Below, piece by piece: positions 25,101 through 40,100 of a DNA stretch of 64,000 bases. The translations under genes were made by a program, and so were the position numbers. The DNA is from Glandiceps talaboti (Eukaryota > Hemichordata > Enteropneusta > Spengelidae): assembly GCF_964340395.1 (NCBI RefSeq), contig NC_135560.1, forward strand, positions 6,168,598 to 6,232,597. Reading direction: 5' to 3'. The notes under the pieces were generated by a model, which saw only the letters and a list, made by a program, of their open reading frames with translations, had not been told where the DNA came from and did not search any database. Each line of letters starts with the position of its first letter. The first letter of the stretch is position 1.

Positions 25101-28100
25101 GCGATATTGACGCCGTACTTAAATACGATGATGGCCATACAGCTAAATTAGATATCATTAAGCCAACAGAATGCAGAGATAGTTTGAAAATAAAATTCAG
25201 AGCTAACCGATTAGGTAAACTAGAGGTGTTGGTAAGTCTAAGGGGTGAACAGATTCAGGGGTGTCCAGTGATTGTAAACGTAAGCCCAAATTTCAGATCC
25301 TCAAAAGTTAGATATGACGTTTATGGGAACCTTAATGTTTCAAAACTTCCATGTAACGTAAGTGTAGATAACAGAGGTAATATTCTTGTAACCAATGTCA
25401 ATAATCAGGTTGTTCAGGTACTGAATAGTCGGGGTCAGCAAACTATTCTGATTGATCAGACTAGATTAGCTTTGAGGGATGGCAGCTTTCGTCCGAAGGA
25501 CACAGCTGTATGTGAAAATAATGTCCGTTTCATAGCTAATCATGCAAAAGATACCGACAACGCAGTACCTGTTGTCGTTTGCGATGATAACGGTCACTTG
25601 ATTGGCTCTTTTGGGAAAGAATACCTGGCTGCTGCTACAGCTGTCACTGTTTGTGATAAACATAAAATTTTGTATGTTTATGATTTCAATGGTCGCAAAA
25701 TTGTCATGTTTGTATTAGGCACTGGCCAGTTTATCAAATCGTTTGGGAGGACAAATTCTGGGGCTGTAAATTTTGGCTATGTCCATGCAATGACCACAAA
25801 TAACAGAGATCAGCTGATTGTAGCAGATTCAGGAAAGAGTTGTATTCATGTGTTCACATTTGATGGCAAATTTGTTCTTGAATTCGGCAGTAAAGGGAAG
25901 GGGGAGGGCAAGTTTTCGGGAGAGCTGGGAGTGGCCACAGACAGGGATGACAATATTTATGTCTGTGATTCAGAAAACAAGAAAATTCAGATGTTTAGCT
26001 GTCAGGGGGATTTCAAGGGTTGCATCAGCTCTGATACAGATGAGATAAGGTGTCCATACAGTATAGCAGTCACAGAGACCACACCTTGCACAATTTATAT
26101 AACAGATAGTGAACGATTCTACTACCTCTACTGTTTTGAAGAAGTTTGGTGAAGTCATCAAACTACTGTCAGTAAAGGCCCAGATTAGGTATAAAATCTG
26201 GCAGAGTTACAGAAATAGTTGATCCAGAACAAACGAATGATCTAGTATGTAATCCTCATGGCTCCACTGAGAAGACAACACTAATGTAAGAACCTGCGGT
26301 TGAAACTGTGGCCTTTTGACCGCACTAAATACAGTAGGTAAAATCTAGTTAAATCACACAGACACTTCAACTAGCGTTCCCCACTAAAAACATGGTGCAG
26401 AAATCAATCCAAGTTTTACCAGATTTCCTCTCTTTGTTACCAGGGTTACCAAACCTTAGCAAAAAAATACTAACTGTGGACTAATGCTGAATAAACTTTC
26501 AATATCACATGTGACCTGGAAATGTGAGATTTGTTTTCCAATAATTGTATTTGACATTTGAAATGTAATATTATTCACTCTTGTAGAAGAGATATTTCAG
26601 AGAACCTTTAAAACAAATAAAGAAAATGCTTGTGAGCTTGAAATGTCTTTCACTGAATTATATTCATTCTTATAATTTTTCATTTTCTTATAAAGTAAAT
26701 TTGTGTTTGCTCACAGTAAGAATTACTCCAACATTTTTCTCTCCTAAAATAAGTGAAGTATTTGACATGACCTTATCATTCCATGTAAAGACCTGACAAG
26801 ACTGGGACAAACGAAAAGATCTAGGGGGAAAGTAAAAGACCTAAGGATGCCTTATCATTTACAAAGAAAGACCTAGGGGGCCTTATCATTTACAAAGAAA
26901 GACCTAGGGGGCCTTATCATGACAATAAAAATACCTAAGGTATTTTATCATGGCAAGTAAAGACCTATGGGTCATTATCTTGACAAGTAAAAAGACCTAG
27001 GGGGCTTTATTGTGGAAAATAAAGGACCCAGAGGGCCTTATCATGACAAAGAAAGACCCAGGGGCGGGGGTCTTGTCATGACAAGTACTATGTCTGTCAT
27101 CATTTTATGTCATTTTGTTGATGTATACAACATGGTCACTTGCTAATATTGCATTTGAAAATTTGATACTGTTGTCGGTAGAAATGTTAGATATTAAGAT
27201 ATTTAAAAAAATCTGTTTACAAGAACTTTGGCAAAACCCAATTTCATTTATGTCAACTTACCAGGGGTGGTTTAAAGTCCCATGGATTGTGGACTTGGTA
27301 TCTCCAATAAAGTTCATCATTTAGTGTTCTATTACTGTAACTTGTCTCTGGTATCTGCCAGCTATCCTCTCTCACGGCTTTCTTGGCTAATATCTGCTTC
27401 AAATCTGCTATGGATGGGATCTTGTACAGATTTGCCTAGAATTTCAGACAAAATGACAGCTATTATTTTGAAAGAAAATGGTAGGTGAATTGACTGATGA
27501 CTGAGTTTTTTGTTTTGATATAATGCAAGATAAAAACTGAAAATATTTATAAAGTATCAATATCGATTCATAATCACTTTTGTGTAGCAACCTTGTTTGG
27601 ATTACACATCAACATTTTTCAAAATTAAAAATTAAATTTACATAGATTACCCACGGAATTGGGATTTTATGCCAAAGGGTTATTGAAAGACATTGGAGGA
27701 CATTTCTGAGCAGATACAAAAATGGGTCATAACAACCGAGTCAGAAAAGATGAAATTACATACATTCATGCAGCACTCAGATCTCTCTCCCTCCCTCCCT
27801 CTGTTTCTCAATGTTTTCAATATCAACTCACAGTCATTCACTATAGTTTGTGTTGGAAATTGAAAAGTTTATACTGCATTAATATGGCTATAGTTCAAGC
27901 TACTGTAAAATAGAATTCTTTACTTTTAGCCTCTAGAGGGCACTGCTACCAGCAGTGGCCATATTTGATTTCATCAGTAAAATACAACTAACAGTGAAAC
28001 TACTCTGTGACCAGTACTTACAATTTTACGATCTCCAAATTGTTATAATTTAAAGAAATGCAGTATATCATAAATTTGAATTATCGGTAGCACATTCTAC

Positions 28101-31100
28101 TGTAGCAGACAAGCAGACTTTGTGTTTCAAATGTTAAATGTCATAATTTGCTTCTCAAAAAGTGTACTTCATCAAAAATGGTTTATAACTGTGGTAGTTG
28201 GGAGATGACAGTTTGAAGTTGTCACTTCTAGAAGTGATACATACCTAGAGAATCTAAACTCAAAGTGTTGAATGTTGCAGATGTAAGTTTGTCTCACTGC
28301 TGAGTTATGTATAATTGTCATATCACATTTTGATATACATTTTAACACATCGTTTTCATATAGCCTTTAGTGATTGCTTAGATCATTCATACCGTGTGGT
28401 ATGGACTATTGACCCATAGTGACCCCAATTTGCATATAGGGATCTATTCACATTCTATTTTCTCTAGGGCACTGTTCATGTTGCATGGAGTCCTACAGGT
28501 AATTTGCTTTGATTATGGACAGAATATGTGTTGAGAATGTGATGTGTTGTAAACACTTATTACCAGTCTTATAGACATCATATTACCCCCCCCCCTCCCC
28601 TCGGGAAATAGTTGCTACATAACAGCACTTGTGGCAATAGATGTCTACTAGTGCCCTCTTAGCCAGGCAATAAGTGTATACTATATACATACCCTTGAGA
28701 TCGGCTGTGATTCGACCACCCAACATGGATGTTGTGTATCTATAAATTCTTGATATATATTCCGAGGTGACTGTGGTAGAAGTAATCTCTGTTTACTAGG
28801 AGATGGTATTCGCAGTAGATTGTAGAACACTCCAAAGGTCTTTTGATCTGAACTGAAAGTAGGAGTATGGAAAACATGAATGTTAGACAATATGGAACAT
28901 TTTATGTAACATGTTGTGATGTATAACATGCACTCACTTTCATTTATCACTCTGGAGATGGTATCTATTCGAACCTTTGTGGAGCCAATGTATAGGCCTA
29001 TATTCTATGTACTAGTAATAGCTTTCTAAAAACTGTTTGTGGTGAAAATTGACAAGTTTATACAAGTATATAGAGCTATCTTGCATAATTTTGCAAATTG
29101 TGACTGCCTAAAACCATGCAATACAATGTTGACTATTTAATGACAAGACCTATAACAATTAAAGACAAAGTTGATCTGTACAATTTCCTACATGTGTAAA
29201 ATATTCAAAATGACATGTTGATGTATTTTGAGGGTTCTTGTTATTGTTATTACACAAGTAATCATTTCAACTCTATAGTTATTATTGATGCACGTCCTTG
29301 CCAATGTCAGCACACAAGTGAATCCACAAGAAATTTTGCAAATGTACTTGGTAAATGTCCATTCCTGAGGTTTAACTTGGTTCAAGTCAGATGCAAAACA
29401 TTTCATGGCTCCTCCCCTTTCAGACCATCAGAATTGTTGTGACCCACCTTCACACCTCCATTTTTATGCCCCCCATAAATCTTGCTTGTTCCCTAACACA
29501 TATTTTAGACACTGGTATCTGAAAATCTCCATCCAGTACAACTACATGCATAAATTGGCATTGAACCAAATATTCTGAAATTGTACAATTTTCATCTAAA
29601 AATAACCATCCTTTATTAGTATCAACTAACTTTTTCTCCAAACAGTAATTTAAATATAATCAGAATGGAAAGTGAAAATGATGCTTGAAAAGGGAGGTGC
29701 AAATAATGTTGATCAGCGACCAGCCTAACATGAGTGTTTATTTTTAATTTCTACAGACTTTGTATTGTCAGGGTTTTTTTGTGACATAAATACTCACCGA
29801 TGATGTTTAGTAAGTTGTACACCCATCAAAACTGTATCACTGGAATATAATGATAAACGTGGAAAAATTATGATTTATCATGTTATTCAATGCACTGGTT
29901 TTTTTGTTTGTGTTTTGTTTATATTTTTGAGTAATTTAATGTGTTTGTACATTCTAGATTGATCTTTTCTACAATTCATAGACTTACTTGAAGCAATAGT
30001 AGTAGAGTTACCTTATTGGAATCTAGTTTTTGAAGCTACAACCCATCCTATCGTCTGCAACCCTCAAACTATGATCCTATCGTCTGCAACCCTCAAATTA
30101 TGATCCTATCGTCTGCAACCCTCAAATTATGATCCTATCGTCTGCAACCTTCAAATTATGATCCTATCGTCTGCAACCCTCAAACTATGATCCTATCGTC
30201 TGCAACCTTCAAATTATGATTCCATCGTCTGCAACCCTCAAATTATGATCCTATCGTCTGCAACCCTCAAATTATGATCCTATCGTCTGCAACCCTCAAA
30301 TTATGATCCTATCGTCTGCAACCCTCAAATTATGATCCTATCGTCTGCAACCCTCAAATTATGATCCTATCGTCTGCAACCTTCAAATTATGATCCTATT
30401 GTCTGCAACTCAGTGAAGGTCTCCTTCATTAATCTCTACCTGTTGTTACATCTTTCTTACCTCAATGGATTTGGTAGAAATTTCTTCTTCATATCATCAG
30501 CCATATCAACCATCCATTGATAGTAGGCAAGATTAATATGATAGAAATAGAGTAAATGTATGAAGACACTGGACTGTGGAATGAATGGCTGGAAAATAAA
30601 TAAACAAACAAAAACTTAGTTTTCAAAATAAAGCCCAATACACAATGCAAATCAATCTGATTAAAATCCGATGTAGTGTACACATCATGTTTTCTTTTTG
30701 GCTGTTACGTTTACTGTCGTTTGTTCTTTTGTGAGCACTCGTTATAAACATCTGACACAATACCATAGGTTTTACCAAACCCAATCTCATACTTACGAGT
30801 AGCCAACCAGACTCTGTCTTACAATATAACACTCAACGTTTGAAATTGAAAGAAAGAGAACTACCAAACAATAATGATAACATCATTGTCTGTGCTCTGT
30901 GCTCATGCTCTTTTCGAACAGAGCGCTCTGAAGTACTGTACCCGTATGTTTTGGCACATTACTCATTCCAATTTGTTGAGTGAATTCCCTCAGCACTCTC
31001 GTGTGGCTCAGGGAAAACCTATGGTATAGTGTCAGATGTATGTAACAACCGCTCACAAAAGAACAAATGACAGTAAACATAACAGCCAAAGGAAACTGCA

Positions 31101-34100
31101 ATGTGTACACTACATCAGATTTTCATCAGATTTAATGCAAACATGACTAGAGGTCATTTTGCTGGACCAAAAAATGCCATTCTTAGAGTTCTACAGCAAG
31201 CTTTGCATTGTAGTTTCTATGGACTTGAGTCTATGGTCAACCTTATCCCTAACCCTAACTCCCTAGCTTGACAAAGATATGTTGTAGTATCCATGGACTT
31301 GCATCTATGGTCAACTTTATCTGTTATGCCATGCCTAACCCTAACTCCCTAGCTTGACAAAGAAATGTTGTAGCATCCATGGACTTGCATCTATGGTCAA
31401 CTTTATCTGTTATGCCATGCCTAACCCTAACTCCCTAGCTTGACAAAGAAATGTTGTAGCATCCATGGACTTGCATCTATGGTCAACTTTATCTGTTATG
31501 CCATGCCTAACCCTAACTCCCTAGCGTGACAAAGATATGTTGTAGCATCCATGGACTTGTATCTATGGTAAACCTTATCCCTAACCCCCTAGCTTAACTA
31601 AGATATATTTGTTATGTAGTCAGTTCTGGACTACTGCCATACTGATATATTCTAAACCATTACATACAAATACATCTGGGCACACAAGTGTCACAAAGTT
31701 AGGGTGTATACCTTGCAAGATTTTAAAATAGTACTTTCAGTTTATTTCTATCTTAGGTTGTCTATACATTAAGATTTGCATTGTTTGTCTCTATGGTCAG
31801 CCTAGTCACAAATGGAGGAAAATAAGTGACATTCAACTGCCAAAGATGTGAATGAACATAATGTAGATGTCTTCCACTGAGTAGGCGATGCATGGTGGAT
31901 TGTACATGTATAGCTATCTGTGGTGTTTTGTACAATAACAGACAAGGTAAGTCAAGATGAGTAGATAATCTTTCTACGTACCTCATAGGGAGTAGCAAGT
32001 GGTGAAAACTGTACAATCACCACAGAACTTAGTGTACAGCAACACAAACGTAGACATGGTACCTGTCAAATGATCAACAATTTACAGAAATTATAATGAC
32101 ACCAGATACAACAAATAGGTACAAGTAAAAGACGGCATAAAGCTACAAATACAAAACCAAATCTAAATGCTACACAAGTCAAAACTTTTTTTGAAAAATT
32201 TGAAGAATTCTCACCTGTTTTGATGACTTGAAGTGTGCATTGAACACTGTAACCTTTGACCCGATTCTCATTCCCTTGCCATGACTTACACAAGGTTGAT
32301 GACCTATATACAACCTGTTGATGAAGAAGAAAAATAATGTTTTATAGTTCTAACTTGTTGGCATCTTTCCTTTACATTATGTAAAAAAAGTTTAGTGTAA
32401 AGCTAGGTGGGGTCAGGTAACCGGAACCAAACAATTGTTTTTTTTTTAGGCCCAATATCCGATGTGTGCCTGAAGTAGAGAAGGTCCTTTACTGAAGACT
32501 CCAGATTAAGTTCATTCTCTCTTTGCTAAGTTACATGGTACTGGGGAGAAACGATTAATATTAAACTCTTTGTCGTCATTTAAATATTGACCATAAAACT
32601 GATCAAAATAGCCAAAATTCATTTACCTTATTTTACCATCTAACTCATAGATTCCAGCTTCAGCCTTAATGACATCTGTGATGGTACCCTGAAGTCAAAA
32701 TATCAAAATTATAACTTTTTGCAAATCAATGATTATGATTTAAGTCAACTGTAAAATTTAATTTTAAAAACTTCAATTTTCAAAAACTAAGAAAACAAAC
32801 TTGCTTACTGCTTTGGTTATTTCTAGAGTAAATGGGCATCCATGTCAATTATCCGGTTCTAAGATGCACTGCATAAGAGGACGTCGCTTATGTTGTTACA
32901 TTTAGCCTTGTTTTGTCTTTATTACGTTTGAAATAAAAACAAATTGATTTTATACCTTATAAGAACATAATTTGTCTTGTTTCATTTGTCGACTGGTGGA
33001 ACTTGTTCCACTCTCGACTGATTCCATACTTGGAGAATCACCTTGGCAACTAGTACTTGGCTGTTGATCACCATGGTAACCAGACACATCATCTGTTGTA
33101 GGATCACACCTTTTGCTGTGTTGCTTGGATGGATATTTATCTTGCACTTGCTGTAAAATTTGACACAAGACATTGATGTATTATGTTTCCATGCATCTAT
33201 TGTGTACAGCTGATAGGTAATAGGCGTCTATCAAGTGCTTTAGTACACTGATTAAGATTTTAAACTTTTCAGCAGAATTACAAAAAACTAACAGTGTTGT
33301 TCTAATTTTTTACATTTTCTTCATCAGTGAAGAGTCACAGGACTGTTCTACCAAGGCTCCTCAACAAGTATTGATACCATCTCTTAGGATATGAAAATCA
33401 TATGATGTTGAATTGAATGACATCATTGGGGTATACTGAAGCTGATTGGTTGAATGAAATGACATCATTGGGGTACACTGAAGCTGATTGGTTGAATGAA
33501 ATGACATCATTGGGGTACACTGAGGCTGATTGGTTGAAGGAAATGACATCATTGGGGTACACTGAGGCTGATTGGTTGAAGGAAATGACATCACTGGGGT
33601 ACATAGAGGCTGATTCTTGATACCTGAAATAGAATATTACTGTCTAGGTGCTACATAAAAATAACAAACATTTGATTTCTTAGTTGACGCCATAACTTTC
33701 AATCCACATGCTTTAATAGCATGCATTACTATCGGCATGTGTGACAATAAGTCGACCTTCTTGTCCTGTTATGACCCTCTAACATAAAGTAAAATTCTAT
33801 TGCAGGTACTGAGGATTGGTTGAAGGAAATGACATCATAGGGGTATATAGAGGCTGATTGGTTGAAATGACTGGACTTTTCTTTCAATCACAGCAGATTT
33901 CTTACACTGACTGTAAAGGAGGGCACAGAATAATGTAAACCTACCTGTAATGTCATTTCTTTAAAATTTAACCTGGACAACAAGAAAAACTTTGTTTTCC
34001 TGCTAACTGCATACACGGGGAAAGAATTAGTGCTTTCCTGGGACAAAAGAAAGAAAGAAAGAAAGAAAGAAACAAATAAATATATTATGATATATTGTAA

Positions 34101-37100
34101 GTACTATGTTGCCAGCAGTGTGACCTTTAGCTAATGAAAGACCAACTTTTCTGTTGCTAGTCAAATGTTAAATTCTAGGTTATCGTAAGTCAACTCAGAG
34201 TAAGCAAAAGGGAATAAAAATACAACCCATAACACCAAAGTAAAGTGTTTTCTGTATGTACCACAATTGTTTATAGTATCCATATCAAGTACAACCCATA
34301 ACACCAAAGTAAAGTGTTTTCTGTATGTACCACAATTGTTTATAGTATCCATATCAAGTACAACCCATAACACCAAAGTAAAGCATTTTGTGTATGTCCT
34401 GCAATCATTTATATAATCTATATCAAGTACAACCCATAACACCAAAGTAACGCATTTTCTGTATGTACCACAATTGTTTATAGCATCCATACCAAGTACA
34501 ACCCATAACACCAAAGTAAAGCCTTTTCTGTGTGTACCACAATTGTTTATAGCATCTACATCAAGTGTCAAAGTCACAACTGTTTCATTTGCTAATTGAC
34601 TACATTAGAAAGACCACATGCTAGGCTTGTAAATAAACCAATTGAAACAGTGAGTATACTTTTACACTTGATATCAATGATACAAACAAGTGTAGGAATA
34701 ATTTCAAGTTCAAGAGATTATTTCAAGTATTTAGACTTGAATTCTGTACATACTCAGTATAATAGAAACTTCAAATGAATTAGATTTTTTTTTTGTAAAT
34801 ACCTTGTTGAGGGTAGTAGGTATGACATAGCTAAAGACATATTCTTCATTCAGCTGTATGAAGTTATGCCAATGAGAATATTCAGCACCCTGTAAAACAA
34901 TTTTATGGAAATCATGAGATGAAACACTAAGAAATCAAAGTGTACATTTCAGTGTGTATGAATTAATATAGTCAGTTTTATTTCTTTTCTTTTACATTTT
35001 GAAATGATCCTGATTATCAGGCAAGGATGGAAAATAGAACAAGAAAAACAATCCTCAAGTACTTCTGTGTGTTTCTAGCCCAAGACTGGTGCATTTTATA
35101 GTTATCATAGAATGAATCAAGTTGTAATACAGAATTGAAAAAAATGTTGGCAATGAACTTGTAGTAAAATCAAATAAGGAAAAATCTCCTTTTCTACAAT
35201 ATATGTTTGTTAAATTTCAATTGTATTTCACGCTCAGAGTACAGAAACAGTCTGTTGAGGCATTGGCCATTGTTTCATCAAAATTGACTTGACACGTCTA
35301 GTTCTGATGGGTTGAACAATACTTACAAGTTTGAAGAAAAATCTATGAAAATCAAACATACAATGTCATCACATTGCCCTATTGTCTATGAATTTTGGTT
35401 TATTCCTTCTGTTTTCTGAGAATTAGAAGGAACCATTCTAGGTTTGTGGGGGTTGACAGAGTTATTTAACCTACCTTGACAACCAGGCACACACTAGTAT
35501 CGGAATCTTTGGTAGTTATCTCAACAAAGAACATGACAGATTCACGTATTCTGAAATAATGGAATGTCATCTTTACTCACCAATTGTACAATAGTCTTAG
35601 AGAATCATTCTTCATCTATTGCTCAACATGAGTGCCAGAGAGTATTACATTTTCATAGAATCAATATTTCAAACAGAAACGTAGGTATTATGTACACAAT
35701 GTTCTAGGTGGAGAAGTACACTGGCCATTTCAAGTTGACTTTGGAAGAACGTGAAAAATTCAGAAATAAATAGATGAATAAATAAATAAATATGACTAAA
35801 ACTGAAGCCAGCTTCCCTTCTCTCAATATACATACCATACTCAAATGTTAATGACACAGAAATAAAATCAGAAATAAGGTAAAATGGCAATATAAATTTG
35901 TAAAATTGAGGCAATTACCTGTGAATTGGGCTTAGTGCTGTGATTTCGCCTTGAATGTTGATGTGTTTGATGGTAAACTCACATCTGGAAATTTCACACA
36001 AAAAGAAAAGAACGATAATGTAAGATTTTGAGAAATATTAGAAATGTCAAAACTTGCTGAGACAGTGTGTTCATAAGTATTTCTGAAGTATGGTAGCTCT
36101 TTTTTCTGCTTTTATGCCAGTTTCTTATTGTACAACATATGAGATTCCAACTGATTCGAACCAAAGTTGAGGCCAAACCTCCATTGAAAGGTAAGGTAAC
36201 CAAGAGTATTGGCTATCTGTTTGACATACCAGCTCAACAGATGTTCTGGCAAACGATATTGTCATGCCAAACGGCCAATATCTCTAGGCTAAAGTTAAGT
36301 ACAGTTGCAGGAATTTTTTGGACCACTCTTGACATATGATACCAAATGTTACCTGTTTTGAAGAATGTGAAGACCCAGAGTTGATGACACAACTTCAAAC
36401 TCAACTTTTGTGGCTTCATTTTGGGAAACTTGGTCAACTGGTATGCAGGCTTCTGTTATTTCTAAATAACTGTTGGATCTGTGTTTAGAACCTTAAGTAA
36501 AATGGAAAAAAAGGTCTGGACTATCAATTTTGAGCACAGTGAGCAGTGTCTGAAACCATGACAACTAGTCAGACCTCTGACTATCATTATTCATATGAAG
36601 TCATTATTGAATGTAGAAGTATTACTGAGCTGATCACATGAGTTAACATTAAATGATTAGCATGGTTAGTGTAGTGGTATGTGATAATGCATATGTAATT
36701 AGTATGGTTAGTGTAGTGGTATGTGATAATGCATATGTAATTAGTATGGTTAGTGTAGTGGTATGTGATAATGCATAATGTAATTAGCATGGTTAGTGTA
36801 GTGGTATTATTATTATTATTTAAACTTTATTACAGACCCATGGTCCAGAGAAGAACAAAAATATACCACAAGACAGCATAATTTTTACATAACAGACAAA
36901 TACATACAGAAAATATTACAACAGGTATTATTTTAAAAGGAAAAAAAAAATCAATGTAAAATCTTCAACCAGTGGGCCTGAAGCCCACAGAACCGTACAT
37001 CACAAGTAATAACACGATTAATCAGAACATTTTGGCTGTCAAAAAGACGTAGCATAAACCTAAATGCCGCCTTTCTTCTCAAAACAGAGAGAGAATTAAC

Positions 37101-40100
37101 TGAATTGGAGACAAATGTATTAGATGCACTGGCAGAACTTGGAAGTCCTATCAGTCTCCGGAACGCATTGTTGTGACAGACAATTATATTTTGCATACTA
37201 CTTACATTGAAATCACACCATAAATGGTTTCCGTAAATGTTATTGCAAAACGCTGTGAGGAGACGCAGTTTCACCGATATAGTACATGCAGAAAACTTTC
37301 TCAATAAAAAGTTGGCTCTACCACAAAGTGCTCTACGCTGTTTCAAAATATCCTGATTGTCTTTCAGGTCATCAGTAAAAACATGTCCCAAGTAATTAAA
37401 ACTTGATACAAATTCGAGAAGATTCCCACAAAGGTTGATTGGGGGAATGACAGACAGTTTTGTGGATGCCTTAAAGTGTACACATTTAGATTTTCTAGCA
37501 TTATAAATGATATCATGATCATCAGCATATTGTTCACAGAGATGAATAAGTTTTCTGAGGCCTTTGATAGATGGAGAGATGAGACACATATCGTCCGCAT
37601 ATGACAAGTTATTAATTGCAATTCCACCCACTTCACAACCAACCCTGGCACGAGACAGTGACCTGTTAAGTGAGTCAACATAAACATTGAAAAGAAATGG
37701 GGATAAAATTCCCCCTTGTCGAACTCCATTAGTTACGTTAAAAGACATGGAAAGAGAATTTGACCAACGAGTACAAAACTTTTGTATTACAAACCAATTT
37801 GAAAGTAGTCGAACAATATAGGTCGGCACTGATCTGTCAATCATTTTCTTTAAGAGAGTCCAGTGATTCACTCTATCGAACGCCTTTTCAGCGTCAAGGA
37901 AACATACGAAAACTGGGCTGCCATTCGACTTATAATACCTGATTGTCTCTTTAAGTAGAAATATACACATATCAGTGCCATGAGCTTTCTTAAAACCAAA
38001 TTGATTGTCAGATGTATACAAGTTATGTTCGCATCTACAAAGTAAAACATATTCAAGAACCTTTGAAAACATGCTAGTTAGAGCAATGGGTCGGTAGTTG
38101 TTCTTGTTCGAGAGATCTGAAGTTTTATCTTTAACTATGGGAACAAGAATAACATTTGCAATACTATCTGGTACTTCACCGTGGACAAGCATGGCAGAAA
38201 AGCAAAGGGCAACATGAACTGCCAGTCTATTACTTGCATACTTGAGATGCTCGGCACCCAGGCCATCAGAGCCTGGAGACTTACCAGATGGAAGGTCATT
38301 GAAAAACTTACGAATTTCATCAGTATTTACATTTAACTCTTGTGAAAAGACACAATTTTCAAACGCATTCTCTACCTCAGACTTATGCTTCAAATTACTG
38401 ACAGAATTCAACAGATATTTAAAATGACTGCCCCACATGTCCGCTATTTGTTGTTCACCAGCTGCATCGTTTATACTCGTTGCTAGGGGAACTCTTTTAT
38501 TATTGATGTCAGCAACTGCGGCCCAAAATTGTCTATGATCATTTTGCAGCAGCGCACGAGCCATTCCATCTGCACGATTTTGCGTTTCATCTTTCCGACA
38601 TTGTCTCAGAGCATATTTAAATCGAGATTTACATTGACGCATATAATCAGCTACTGGTCCAAATCGAGGCTTTAAGTCGGCTTTCCATGCTACATATGCT
38701 TGTCTGGCATTCCTATGTGATAACGCATATGTAATTAGCATGGTTAGTGTAGTGGTATGTGATAATGCATATGTAATTAGCATGGTTAGTGTAGTGGTAT
38801 GTGATAACGCATATGCAATTTACACATAATTATGTACATTTAACATACTGTTTTTGATAATGACTTTTGGGGCTGAAACTATTGACAAGACAAGCTGTTG
38901 ATACAAGGGATTGGAGGTATGACCAGCTAATGATGTATCTCAACAGTGTAGTGAACAGGCTAGGCTAGGAGTACGACCAGCTAATGATGTATCTCAACAG
39001 TCTAGTGAACAGGCTCGGCTTGGAGGTATGACCAGCTAATGATGTATCTAAACAGAGCAGTGAACAGGCTAGGCTAGGAGGTATGACTAGATAATGATGT
39101 ATCTCAACAGTGCAGTGAACAGGCTATGCTTGGAGGTATGACCAGCTAATGATGTATCTCAACAGTGCAGTGAATAGGCTAGGGTAGGAGGTTTGACCAG
39201 CTAATGATGTATCTCAACAGAGCAGTGAACAGGCTAGGCTTGGAGGTATGACCAGCTAATGATGTATCTAAACAGAGCAGTGAACAAGCTATGAGGGCTA
39301 GGAGGTATGACCAGCTAACAATGTATCTCGACACCGCAGTTAACAGGCTAGGCTAGGAGGTTTGACCAGCTAATGATGTATCTCAACAGTGCAGTCAACA
39401 GACTAATTTTAGAATAACTTTCTCACAATATTAAACCTACCTTTGTGTTCATTATTCACAGCAATGTAGTTCCAGCCAGGAATTATAACCAATCTGTCTA
39501 ACCAACACAGATCAAGATTGAGACCCTGAAAGCCAAAATTACAATTTACAGTTGAATGACTTGAATGTTATGTATCAAATACTGCATGATTTCTGTATCA
39601 TCTATTGATACAGATCAAAACTACAAATTCAGTATGGTCTGCGATAGTCTGTAAGGTACACCATGACAGGGCACCCTCACATATCGATTTACCCCTCAGG
39701 GAGAGGAGGCCGGTGAGATTGGAGCAACACAACGTATCTTACAGCCTTAGTCTGTGAAGCCAAAATCACAAAGTTTTAATCCATGTTTTTTGGGATTAGG
39801 ACTAACTAATCTGTGAAACCAAATCACAAAGTTTTAATCCATGTTTTTGGGATTAGGACTAACTAATCTGTGAAGCCATAAGGATTAAATAGGATCATTC
39901 TGTTGTTCAGGACTCTACAGTCTACTGCTTTGTCAGATGTCAGTTTGTCACACTTCCTTTGTTGGTATATATGATAATGGGGAGGATGTGAGGCTAGGCG
40001 TTAAACTGAATCGTTTTCAAAAAACAAAAGCACCAGTTCCTTGCCTGAGTGAGGGCACTAACATGGTTTGGGATGGTAATGGTTCTTCATTTCAAAATTT

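Larger units (their letters stand above)
36653..38820. repeat. 42-bp minisatellite split by a LINE insertion
   Basis: Units of GTGGTATGTGATAATGCATA plus TGTAATTAGTATGGTTAGTGTA occur at 36653-36807 and again at 38713-38820. The LINE at 36805-38713 separates them. The repeat register is kept across the insertion except for a short overlap (TAT). Confidence 0.9.

Noticed and set aside
34161-34577. 138-residue minus-strand ORF with 23-residue repeats
   Set aside because: It arises from the 69-bp minisatellite. There are no phase-compatible splice signals, and neighbouring CTC1 exons 9 and 10 join directly in phase without it.
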